Below are positions 1-5,645 of a stretch of 6,301 nucleotides of DNA, one piece after another; the first letter of the stretch is position 1; each line of letters begins with the position of its first letter. The position numbers and the translations under genes were made by a program. The stretch is taken from the NCBI GenBank assembly GCA_005793295.1, contig SXSX01000176.1, positions 1-6,301 of the forward strand, in the 5' to 3' direction. A model generated the notes under the pieces. That model was not told where the DNA came from. It worked only from the letters and a program-made list of their open reading frames with translations, and ran no database searches. Source of the stretch: Burkholderiales bacterium. Its GTDB lineage: Bacteria; Pseudomonadota; Gammaproteobacteria; Burkholderiales; Burkholderiaceae_C.

Positions 1-16
1 CTTTGTGATACTGCGC

Positions 17-48
17 TTAAGAAAGCTCAAGAGATGAGCTTTCGTTAA
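17..48 (+). terminator. Hairpin upstream of the J-domain operon, possible terminator of an upstream gene
   Basis: A perfect 9-bp inverted repeat, GAAAGCTCA (21-29) and TGAGCTTTC (35-43), encloses a 5-nt loop. Beyond a single bulged G at 44 the stem extends by TTAA (17-20) pairing with TTAA (45-48). A moderately T-rich stretch follows (to about 51). On the + strand this would suit intrinsic termination of a gene ending to the left, for example at the TGA at 6-8. The stem is only moderately GC-rich and the T tract is interrupted, so it could instead be a 5'-UTR hairpin of a gene transcribed leftward. Confidence 0.45.
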
Positions 49-59
49 TTTGCTAAACC

Positions 60-73
60 TTGACCTAGATCAA
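60..73. promoter_or_regulatory. FNR/ANR/DNR-type (Crp-Fnr family) binding site
   Basis: TTGAC-CTAG-ATCAA fits the consensus TTGAY-N4-RTCAA completely and differs from the canonical FNR palindrome TTGAT-N4-ATCAA at one base. Proteins of the FNR/ANR/DNR group bind such sites to switch genes on or off when oxygen falls or nitric oxide is present. The centre lies 35 bp before the start codon of the J-domain gene, so that gene or a leftward gene outside the window could be controlled. The spacing to the visible -10 is not the usual -41.5, so the direction and sign of regulation are unclear. Confidence 0.5.
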
Positions 74-89
74 AGAAACACCCAACCGC

Positions 90-95
90 TAAAAT
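90..95 (+). promoter_or_regulatory. Candidate -10 element of the J-domain operon
   Basis: TAAAAT matches the sigma-70 -10 consensus TATAAT at 5 of 6 bases. Standard spacing would put transcript position +1 at about 102, the A of the J-domain start codon, giving a leaderless or nearly leaderless mRNA. No good -35 sits 16-18 bp upstream (67-72 reads agatca), but the FNR-type box overlaps that position. The call rests on one short hexamer. Confidence 0.3.
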
Positions 96-101
96 GAATG
101 G

Positions 102-377
102 ATGACCGACCTCTACAGCGCCCTGGGACTTCGAAGTGATGCCCATTTGGCAGACATTAAAAAGGCATTTCGCCAACTGGCCTCGCTGTACCACCCAGAC
201 CGCAACACCGATCCAGACGCCCCCGCACGGTTTAGGCAGGTTCAAGAGGCGTATAACGTCATATCTGATACGGACAAGCGCCAAGCCTACGACGACAACC
301 GCCGGCGCAATCTTTTAGACGCCCCCTTGGTCACGGCGGGTGAAATTTGGAACCACTATCTCGACACAGTCCTTTAA
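102..377 (+). CDS. Minimal J-domain (DnaJ-like) co-chaperone
   Basis: This 91-residue protein is almost only a J domain. J domains bind DnaK/Hsp70 and stimulate its ATPase, thereby loading clients; the expected location is the cytoplasm. Helix I is DLYSALGL (3-10), helix II about 16-30, the invariant HPD is at 31-33, helix III carries FRQVQEAYNVIS (44-55), and the KRQAYD signature is at 59-64. The G/F region, zinc fingers and substrate-binding domains of full DnaJ are absent; only about 25 residues follow the J domain. The start is fixed by the domain beginning at residue 3. There is no Shine-Dalgarno before it. It heads a four-gene + strand cluster, which suggests that the downstream products supply the client or the targeting function. 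The J-domain call is firm; the partner is unknown. Confidence 0.93.
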   Translation: MTDLYSALGLRSDAHLADIKKAFRQLASLYHPDRNTDPDAPARFRQVQEAYNVISDTDKRQAYDDNRRRNLLDAPLVTAGEIWNHYLDTVL

Positions 378-414
378 GTCTGCTTTAGCGTTCTTTACGC
401 CCTAGCCCCAAACC

Positions 415-960
415 ATGCAAACCTCTTCATTTTTTAGTCAACTGCGGTCTTCTTACGCCTCGGAAATTGACGACATGACTTTCGATTCCGAGGGAAAAAA
501 CGTCTTGCGTCAGCGATTGGGGGAGCGCAGGCAAGAGTTAACTTTTTTGCGCCAGATGATGGAACTCAGCCCCGAGATGGTGTCGGTGGTTTTTCACCAA
601 GGGATGCGGTTTCAAAAGCCCGCAGTGATGGAGCACTTAGTGAGCCTGGAATCTGACGAGTTACCTGACTGGGAGAGTTTGGCCGATGCGATTCAGTTAG
701 AGCCCTGGGCGCAAGCACTGGCGTCGGAGTTAAGCAAGGAGCCCATGGGCGAGTGGTTACTGACGGTGGCGGCGGGTTTGGAGTATTTGTTTGCCAAACC
801 AAGCCATGCTCCCGCGCATGAGAGCGATGACGAGGATGCTGAGGACGGTGAAGAAAACTCAAACCACGACGCCGACACAGAAGAAGAGAAAGAAGCCCGT
901 GCCCGCGAAGAAGCGGGTAACGATTGGATGGTTGAGCAAGGCTTTGACCGAAAAGAATAA
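415..960 (+). CDS. Unassigned 181-aa protein with an acidic C-terminal tract
   Basis: I do not recognise this protein. Residues 22-128 look alpha-helical and globular, with motifs such as LRQMMELSPEMV (45-56) and WLLTVAAGLEYLF (114-126). No signal peptide or convincing membrane helix is visible. Residues 136-166 form a probably disordered tract with 17 Asp/Glu out of 31, followed by a short tail ending in NDWMVEQGFDRKE. It lies 37 nt after the J-domain gene, and its stop overlaps the next start (TAATG), so it belongs to the same transcript. The start is uncertain. The ATG at 415 has no Shine-Dalgarno, whereas the in-frame ATG at 475 (residue 21) has GGAAA eight bases upstream. Its place beside a J-protein suggests a chaperone partner or client, but this is inference only. 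Confidence 0.8.
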   Translation: MQTSSFFSQLRSSYASEIDDMTFDSEGKNVLRQRLGERRQELTFLRQMMELSPEMVSVVFHQGMRFQKPAVMEHLVSLESDELPDWESLADAIQLEPWAQALASELSKEPMGEWLLTVAAGLEYLFAKPSHAPAHESDDEDAEDGEENSNHDADTEEEKEARAREEAGNDWMVEQGFDRKE

Positions 961-1730
961 TGCACGTGAAAGACCTTCCTATGAATACACACCTCGCCCT
1001 CATTACTAAAACCCAAAGCCTGATTGCGGCGGGCGACATCGTGGGCGCCGAGTCCGCGTTGGTCGAGTTAGCGGATGCCGAAGGCGACAGCGCCTTGATG
1101 GTGGTACTGGAGCAGCTTCCCGCAAAAGATATCTTGGCGGTGATTCGGGAATACGACAACTCCAAAGAGTCCGTGGTGAACCTTCTGGTCTCGCCGGAGC
1201 AGTTTGCGCGGGCGGTGGTGATTGAAAAACAATACAAAGACCTTTCGCGTACGCATTTGCGCGGCATGGTTAATTCGGTGATTTTTCGCCCTGGGGCCAA
1301 TCCGGTTGAATTTTTGACAGCGATTGGTGACCTTGAAGGCGGCAGCGAAGCCTTGGCAGACTATTTTGCAGAACGCTGGAGCCGGGTAGAGGCGTTTGCC
1401 AGAACAGGTTTGTTTGATACGGTTGAAGACGATGGAGAGATGCTCACGGAGACCGAGTTGTATGCCAATGCTTACGCTAAGCCCCGTGTAGACGAAGACG
1501 AGGTGGCCGACCAAGATTGGATGCAAATGGCGTTTACCTTGCGCTACGAGTGCCCGGATTTGTTCATTGAGATGCTTTTGGTCTTGCGCGCCAAAGCCCG
1601 AGCCCATGACATGGGCAGAGGCGAAGAGGCCGAGTTAGAAGAGGACGACGGCAAAGTAGAAACCGGCGACACCGACCGTGGCAAAGCCACTCCTGCAGCC
1701 TTAGACGCGGACGAAGAGTCGGCCATTTAA
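960..1730 (+). CDS. Unassigned 256-aa protein, helical with an acidic tail
   Basis: I do not assign this protein to a family. The N-terminal part (about 11-95) is a run of amphipathic helices including LVELADAEGDSALMVVLEQL (34-53) and a PAKDILAVIREYD segment (54-66). Their rhythm recalls the helical N-terminal domain of MgtE magnesium channels, but this is a weak impression and no membrane segments are present. The middle (100-216) includes a Trp-containing helical region and FIEMLLVLRAKARAHDM (202-218). Residues 221-256 are acidic, with 14 Asp/Glu of 36. The ATG at 960 shares its A with the upstream stop (TAATG) and has only an A-rich GAAAAG upstream. An alternative in-frame ATG lies at 981 behind GAAAG. 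Tight linkage on both sides supports translation and co-expression with the J-protein. Confidence 0.78.
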   Translation: MHVKDLPMNTHLALITKTQSLIAAGDIVGAESALVELADAEGDSALMVVLEQLPAKDILAVIREYDNSKESVVNLLVSPEQFARAVVIEKQYKDLSRTHLRGMVNSVIFRPGANPVEFLTAIGDLEGGSEALADYFAERWSRVEAFARTGLFDTVEDDGEMLTETELYANAYAKPRVDEDEVADQDWMQMAFTLRYECPDLFIEMLLVLRAKARAHDMGRGEEAELEEDDGKVETGDTDRGKATPAALDADEESAI

Positions 1731-1735
1731 TTGCC

Positions 1736-2959
1736 ATGGCAACGCCCAACGCTGAAATTGCGCTTTTCGAGAACCGGGCTTTTTTTGAAAAGGCGCTGCG
1801 CTACGGTGTGGCACATGGACTGATTGATGCCGCCAAACTTCAGGCCATTCGCACTGAAGCGCCCAAAGGCATGGTGCAAATCGCACGGTATTTTGGGACT
1901 GAGTATTTACGTCCCGATCTCGAAAAAGCCAGGCTACGCATGGTGAACTTGGTGAGCCTTTACCTAGAAAACACTAGCGCAGCAGACCTGCACCACGCCG
2001 CTCTTCAACTGCGGGAGAACAGTTTGCTTTCCCGCTCTAAAGGTGGCTCCGATATGCTCAAAGCGATGTTGGGTTTGCCGCAGAACACGCACTTTGGGAT
2101 GCACGAAGGGCGCGGATTTCGGGACGAGCAGATTCCGATTTTGGAACGCTGGACGCTGAAGTCTTTAGACGAGTTCAACGCTGAACTTGCCAAGCGCCAG
2201 CGGGTGGCACAGGTGATGGATACGGCGATTTGGTTTGCCCAAGCGTGGGGCCTTGATGTGGACACCCTGGAAGACGAAGGCAAAGATGCAGAAGCGGTGA
2301 TCCGAACTGCGCTGATCATGGGCTCAGGGTCGGGCAAACCAACGGATGCGCCGGACTGGGTTCGATTTCAAAAGCGCATTGAAGCGTTAAGAAAAAAATC
2401 CGGCGCCACAAAACCGCCCGCCTTCGCCCTGCCCTCGGATTTTCCGCAAGAACTGCAAGCGGCAGCCCTTGCGTTGGTAGATTCTGTGCGCAGCGATTGG
2501 CCCAAAATAATAGACGCCTCCATCAGCGTTAAAAAGCTTTTCAACCAAACGCCCGCATTCATGGGCCGCTACTTTTGGCTTGATGACGGCTTGGCTGAAG
2601 TAGAAGAATACGAGCGTGAGGTGTCTGCAGCGTGGGACAAAGCCACGGGCGGGCACGAGGACGAAGGCTCTTTGCTCACGCTGTTTTTGGGATTGGCCGC
2701 TGGCGCCACGCCTCAAACTTTGTTGAGCGAGAAGTCGGCTGCAACGCTGATTCGAAAAATCAGGAAGTCCGGCTTTAAGCCTGAATTGGCAACGCAATTT
2801 ATCCAAACCCATGCGCCCGCCCAGTTTCAATCTGACTATGCGCAGATGTGGGAATCGTTTGTGGAAGAAGGACGCGACACGCTAGAAAGCGACGCAGACT
2901 ACGCCTTGCACGATGCCTTGGCACTGTTACGCCGCGAGTGCAACGTCACCAAAACCTAA
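1736..2959 (+). CDS. Unassigned 407-aa soluble protein, last gene of the J-domain operon
   Basis: I do not recognise this family. The sequence appears mostly alpha-helical and soluble, with no signal peptide or membrane helix. Notable stretches are RYFGTEYLRPDLEKARLRMV (51-70), an aromatic-rich segment with MGRYFWLDDGLAEVEEYERE (276-295), and a leucine-rich LLTLFLGLAAG (313-323). A GSGSGK run (196-201) is not a Walker A motif, because the spacing is wrong and Pro follows the Lys. The start lies 5 nt after the previous stop without a Shine-Dalgarno, so re-initiation by ribosomes finishing the previous gene is likely. It ends 27 nt before the end of the convergent MOSC gene, and no obvious terminator is seen between them. 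Length and consistent codon use support a real gene; its function is unknown. Confidence 0.85.
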   Translation: MATPNAEIALFENRAFFEKALRYGVAHGLIDAAKLQAIRTEAPKGMVQIARYFGTEYLRPDLEKARLRMVNLVSLYLENTSAADLHHAALQLRENSLLSRSKGGSDMLKAMLGLPQNTHFGMHEGRGFRDEQIPILERWTLKSLDEFNAELAKRQRVAQVMDTAIWFAQAWGLDVDTLEDEGKDAEAVIRTALIMGSGSGKPTDAPDWVRFQKRIEALRKKSGATKPPAFALPSDFPQELQAAALALVDSVRSDWPKIIDASISVKKLFNQTPAFMGRYFWLDDGLAEVEEYEREVSAAWDKATGGHEDEGSLLTLFLGLAAGATPQTLLSEKSAATLIRKIRKSGFKPELATQFIQTHAPAQFQSDYAQMWESFVEEGRDTLESDADYALHDALALLRRECNVTKT

Positions 2960-2986
2960 AAAACGCAGGGAAAGCCAGAGCGATTC

Positions 2987-3562
2987 CTACCGCAGATGCT
3001 TGAACATTTTGGCGGCGAAACGCTCAGGAATACTCGCGCGGCGCGGGCCGGGAACCAAGGTAAAAGCCTCCCCCGCTTGTAGCGTACCGGGAACATCCAC
3101 CGCCAAATAAAACCCACAAAAACCGCTGAGCGCCATCGCCTTGGCTGCCGTGTTGTAACCCATAGCCACGTTGAATTTAAAACAAGGTTCGCGCGGCTGC
3201 GTGACCCGCAAGGCGCAGTTTTTAAACCGCAATACATCGCCGACCCACACATCGGTTTCCAATACACCTGAAAGGGTTAAGTTTTCGCCTAGGGATCCGT
3301 AAGCGAGCGCGGTGTCAATCCCACCAAGGCCTTCGGCCTCTCGCGCCTTGCGCCAAAAATCGTAATGTTCTAGCGGGTAGGCATACACCGCTTTTTCTAA
3401 ACCGCCATGAACCGATGGATCGGCTTGTTCATCCGTCTCCAACCCCAAAGGGCCCACAGAAGTGGCCTCAGTCAACGCAGTTTTGTGCATCGCCGTCAAA
3501 ATGCTGCGGCCTTGCATCATCACTTTGCGGGCTTGGCCCGCTTGAACTCCTAGAAGTTGCAT
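2987..3562 (-). CDS. YiiM-like MOSC-domain protein (molybdenum cofactor sulfurtransferase-like domain)
   Basis: MOSC domains bind molybdenum cofactor and deliver or coordinate sulfur; E. coli YiiM and YcbX are members that protect against N-hydroxylated base analogues such as 6-N-hydroxylaminopurine. Diagnostic segments in this 191-residue protein are DEQADPSVHGGLEKAVYAYP (44-63), EHYDFW, GSLGENL (89-95) and the cofactor-cysteine motif QPREPC with C127. It is slightly shorter than E. coli YiiM. The correct start is the ATG at 3562, preceded by AGG seven bases upstream. An in-frame TTG at 3565 would add one residue but lies inside the upstream stop region. The exonuclease stop and this start overlap as TGATG, so the two are translationally coupled. 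Which N-hydroxylated or other substrate it handles cannot be told from the sequence. Confidence 0.9.
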   Translation of the reverse strand: MQLLGVQAGQARKVMMQGRSILTAMHKTALTEATSVGPLGLETDEQADPSVHGGLEKAVYAYPLEHYDFWRKAREAEGLGGIDTALAYGSLGENLTLSGVLETDVWVGDVLRFKNCALRVTQPREPCFKFNVAMGYNTAAKAMALSGFCGFYLAVDVPGTLQAGEAFTLVPGPRRASIPERFAAKMFKHLR

Positions 3563-4587
3563 CAAAGCGCCTGCTGCATCCGCACTCCGCTGCGTGCGGA
3601 ATACTTGACTGTGGCTTCCAACTTTTCAAGGTCTACCGACGCGTTGCGGGTGCCGTACACATTCGCTCTGAGCCACTCGCATTCGGCTTGCACTGCCGCT
3701 TCGTCGCTTAAACGGGTATGCCACACTTTTTGGTCCCCATTCCAACGGTAGCCGCGCTGTCTGAGTGTGTCTTTGGCTTCAAACGGCGCGTGGGTCGCTT
3801 GCAAGCGAAAAGCCGGGTTTTTAGCCGCGGTCAGCAGCGCAGCAAATCCGGTGGACACCGCCGCCTTTGGCAGGGGTGCGGCCAAAACCGCGATCAAGGC
3901 GTGACAGTCCATTTCCGCACGGTGTGCGTCGTAAAAAAGACCCAATGCGTGGGCGAGCATTTCGAGCTTGCTCGAACTTCGGCCTTGGGCTTTCCAGTCA
4001 ATATCTGCAAACGAACAGGCCCAAGCGAATTCTTTGAATAAAGGCAGGCGCGATTCGCAAAACGGGCGGTCAAAGCCGGCGTTGTGGGCGATGATCACAT
4101 TGACGCCGTCAAGCATCTGCGCGATTCGAGCCTCATCAAGGCGCTTGCCCTTGACGTCGGCGTCGGTGATGCCCGTAATTTCGGTGATTTGGGCTGGGAT
4201 GGGAATGCCCGGGTCTTCGAGTTCGTCAAAAACGATCACCTCGCCTACAGGCAAACCCGTTGCGTTATCAATGTCCACCCGCAATAAGGCCAATTCAATG
4301 ATCTTGTCTCGCGTGGAATCTAGCCCAGTGGTTTCGGTGTCTAACACCAGCACCCGCGTCACGCTGGCTGCGCCTGCATCAGGCCAATGCAAACGCGGCT
4401 TTAAGCGGCGCATCACCCGAAAATCAGGATCGGCTTGGAGCGTTTGCGCCAAGGCTTCTAGATCGTTAAGGTTTGGGAGTGGCGCAGGGGGTTGGGGCTT
4501 CACAACACGGGTCTTCTTTTTGGGGGGCGGAACCGGATCCACCCGCAACTCGGGAAACAGGTCGGCATTTTGGAGGGCTGCGTTCAA
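3562..4587 (-). CDS. DnaQ-like DEDDh 3'-5' exonuclease with a C-terminal accessory domain
   Basis: The protein (341 aa) belongs to the DEDDh exonucleases, which remove nucleotides from 3' ends using two metal ions, as in the DNA polymerase III epsilon proofreading subunit. All five catalytic residues are visible: Exo I LDTETTGL (D83, E85), Exo II HNAGFDRPF (D173), and Exo III HRAEMD (H222, D227). Residues 17-40 are a Pro/Lys-rich, probably flexible linker after a short N-terminal segment. Residues 261-311 form an extra domain with APFEAKDTLRQRGYRWNGD and a KVWH motif, seen in other stand-alone DnaQ-like proteins as I recall. No polymerase-binding tail like that of epsilon is evident, so it is more likely an auxiliary repair nuclease than the replicative proofreader. 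The start is TTG: AGGA sits seven bases upstream and an in-frame stop (4597-4599) blocks extension. Confidence 0.92.
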   Translation of the reverse strand: MNAALQNADLFPELRVDPVPPPKKKTRVVKPQPPAPLPNLNDLEALAQTLQADPDFRVMRRLKPRLHWPDAGAASVTRVLVLDTETTGLDSTRDKIIELALLRVDIDNATGLPVGEVIVFDELEDPGIPIPAQITEITGITDADVKGKRLDEARIAQMLDGVNVIIAHNAGFDRPFCESRLPLFKEFAWACSFADIDWKAQGRSSSKLEMLAHALGLFYDAHRAEMDCHALIAVLAAPLPKAAVSTGFAALLTAAKNPAFRLQATHAPFEAKDTLRQRGYRWNGDQKVWHTRLSDEAAVQAECEWLRANVYGTRNASVDLEKLEATVKYSARSGVRMQQAL

Positions 4588-4693
4588 GGTTGCGTCCTAT
4601 GCAAAGGGGTGCACGAGAGAGGTACTTTCAAGGGCCCCATTATTGCCTCTATCATCAAGCCTTCATTTTTAGACCCATCGACAAAGCCTGCGC
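4588..4693. promoter_or_regulatory. Divergent promoter region between exonuclease and CaiB/BaiF genes
   Basis: These 106 bases separate two genes pointing away from each other and must carry start signals for both unless each is transcribed from within its neighbour. For the + strand, TATCAT (4650-4655) is a possible -10, but the hexamer about 18 bp upstream (TTTCAA) is a poor -35. I could not support a specific promoter on the - strand. No operator-like palindrome stands out. Confidence 0.4.
4595..4598 (-). promoter_or_regulatory. Shine-Dalgarno deciding the TTG start of the exonuclease
   Basis: On the - strand AGGA (4598 to 4595) precedes TTG (4587-4585) with a 7-nt spacer. The in-frame TAG at 4599-4597 partly overlaps it, so translation cannot begin further upstream in this frame. 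The first in-frame ATG is at residue 59, only about 24 residues before the Exo I motif. Confidence 0.65.
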
Positions 4694-5608
4694 ATGACAC
4701 TCCCCCTTTCCCCCGCAAAACCCCTTCGCCCGCTCAAAGGCGTTCGCATAGTGAGCTTGGCCTTGAACCTACCCGGGCCTGCAGCCATGATGCGCTTACA
4801 CGCTATGGGGGCCCATTGCACCAAGCTCGAACCTCCCGCTCCTGCGAAGGCCCCCAAAGGCAGCTCGGGTGACCCCATGGGCATGTACAACCCCGCAGCC
4901 TATGGCGTTTTGCACCAAGGTATCAAAATCGCAAGCCTCGACCTGAAGTCGGAAAAAGGACAAAAGGCACTGCACCAAACGCTGGCGAAAGCCGACGTTT
5001 TATTAACCTCGTTTCGCCCTTCGGCCATGCACAAACTTGGGCTCGACTGGAAGACATTGCACCGCCAACACCCCAACCTGTCGTTGGTGCAAATTTTTGG
5101 GGCGAGCGGGGACCGCGCAGAGGAACCGGGTCATGACCTCACGTATTTGGCTGAAAGCGGCCTGATTCAAGGCATGGAACTCCCACCGACTTTGTACGCC
5201 GATATGGGCGGCTCGTTGATGGCCAGTGAAGCCGTCTTGCAAGCGCGCTTACAGCAATTACAAACTGGCAAAGGCGTCGCAGTGACCGTCGCGTTATGCG
5301 ACGCCGCGAATTACCTGGCCTTGCCGCGCACCTGGGGCCTGACAGTTCCAGGTGCCGCAGTGGGCGGCGGGCACGCTGGCTACCGGATGTATGCCTGCAA
5401 GGACGGGCGTGTTGCCGTAGCCGCGCTAGAGCCCCATTTTGCGGCCGCTTTAGCCAAAGAAGCAGGACTTGCCAGCTCCCAAATTCAAGCCATGTTCTCT
5501 AGGGAAGCGCACGCGGCTTGCAGTGCGTTTTTTGCAGGCAAAACACGCAAACAGCTCGAAGCGATTGGGGCAGCCAAAGACATTCCGCTGTTCACGCTTT
5601 CGAAATAG
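4694..5608 (+). CDS. Compact CaiB/BaiF family III protein, alpha-methylacyl-CoA racemase-like
   Basis: Members of this family either transfer CoA between acids or racemise 2-methylacyl-CoA esters during branched-chain fatty acid or xenobiotic breakdown. The N-terminus PLKGVRIVSLALNLPGP (13-29) is the usual CoA-binding start of the family. The racemase-like catalytic set is present: H147 in GHDLTY, D170 in YADMGG and E246 in ALEPHF, matching the His/Asp/Glu of mycobacterial MCR. This favours a racemase over a CoA-transferase, although the substrate is unknown. At 304 residues it is shorter than the usual 350-400. The segment between the His and the Asp is about seven residues shorter than in MCR, and the C-terminus ends early with IPLFTLSK. 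No frameshift is evident, so it looks like a compact natural variant. The start has no Shine-Dalgarno, but the conserved N-terminus fits it. Confidence 0.88.
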   Translation: MTLPLSPAKPLRPLKGVRIVSLALNLPGPAAMMRLHAMGAHCTKLEPPAPAKAPKGSSGDPMGMYNPAAYGVLHQGIKIASLDLKSEKGQKALHQTLAKADVLLTSFRPSAMHKLGLDWKTLHRQHPNLSLVQIFGASGDRAEEPGHDLTYLAESGLIQGMELPPTLYADMGGSLMASEAVLQARLQQLQTGKGVAVTVALCDAANYLALPRTWGLTVPGAAVGGGHAGYRMYACKDGRVAVAALEPHFAAALAKEAGLASSQIQAMFSREAHAACSAFFAGKTRKQLEAIGAAKDIPLFTLSK

Positions 5609-5614
5609 CGGCAC

Positions 5615-5643
5615 CCGCAGAGCATAAATCTCCACGTTTGCGG
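5615..5643. terminator. Weak hairpin between convergent CaiB/BaiF and YgiQ genes
   Basis: CCGCAGA (5615-5621) can pair with TTTGCGG (5637-5643), including one G-U pair, around a 15-nt loop. It sits in the 37-nt gap between two converging genes, where a shared terminator would be expected. No T tract follows on either strand, so a role in intrinsic termination is doubtful. Confidence 0.2.
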
Positions 5644-5645
5644 AC

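Noticed and set aside
791..1009. 72-codon, strongly basic + strand frame bridging the 181-aa and 256-aa genes
   Set aside because: The Lys/Arg/Thr richness arises from reading the GA-rich acidic tail codons in a shifted frame; there is no independent start signal.
566..1300. 244-codon open frame on the - strand opposite the 181-aa and 256-aa genes
   Set aside because: It is antisense to two tightly linked genes, is rich in Ser/Arg/Pro in the style of a shadow frame, and has no recognisable domain.
1602..1616. GCCCATG-A-CATGGGC palindrome
   Set aside because: Single 7-bp arms inside a coding region with no second copy; probably chance.
2320..2343. GSGSGK run in the 407-aa protein as a P-loop
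   Set aside because: Walker A needs G-x4-G-K-S/T; the spacing does not fit and Pro follows the Lys.
2960..2986. Terminator between the converging 407-aa and MOSC genes
   Set aside because: I found no stem-loop with a T tract in these 27 bases on either strand.
3961..3976. TTCGAGC-TT-GCTCGAA palindrome
   Set aside because: It is inside the exonuclease coding sequence, has no T tract or partner copy, and is explained by codon choice.
3968..4672. 234-codon + strand frame opposite the exonuclease
   Set aside because: Ser/Arg-rich shadow of a gene whose catalytic motifs are all intact on the other strand.
4492..4872. 126-codon + strand frame across the divergent intergenic region
   Set aside because: It overlaps both flanking genes in other frames, is low in structure, and has no domain or ribosome binding site.
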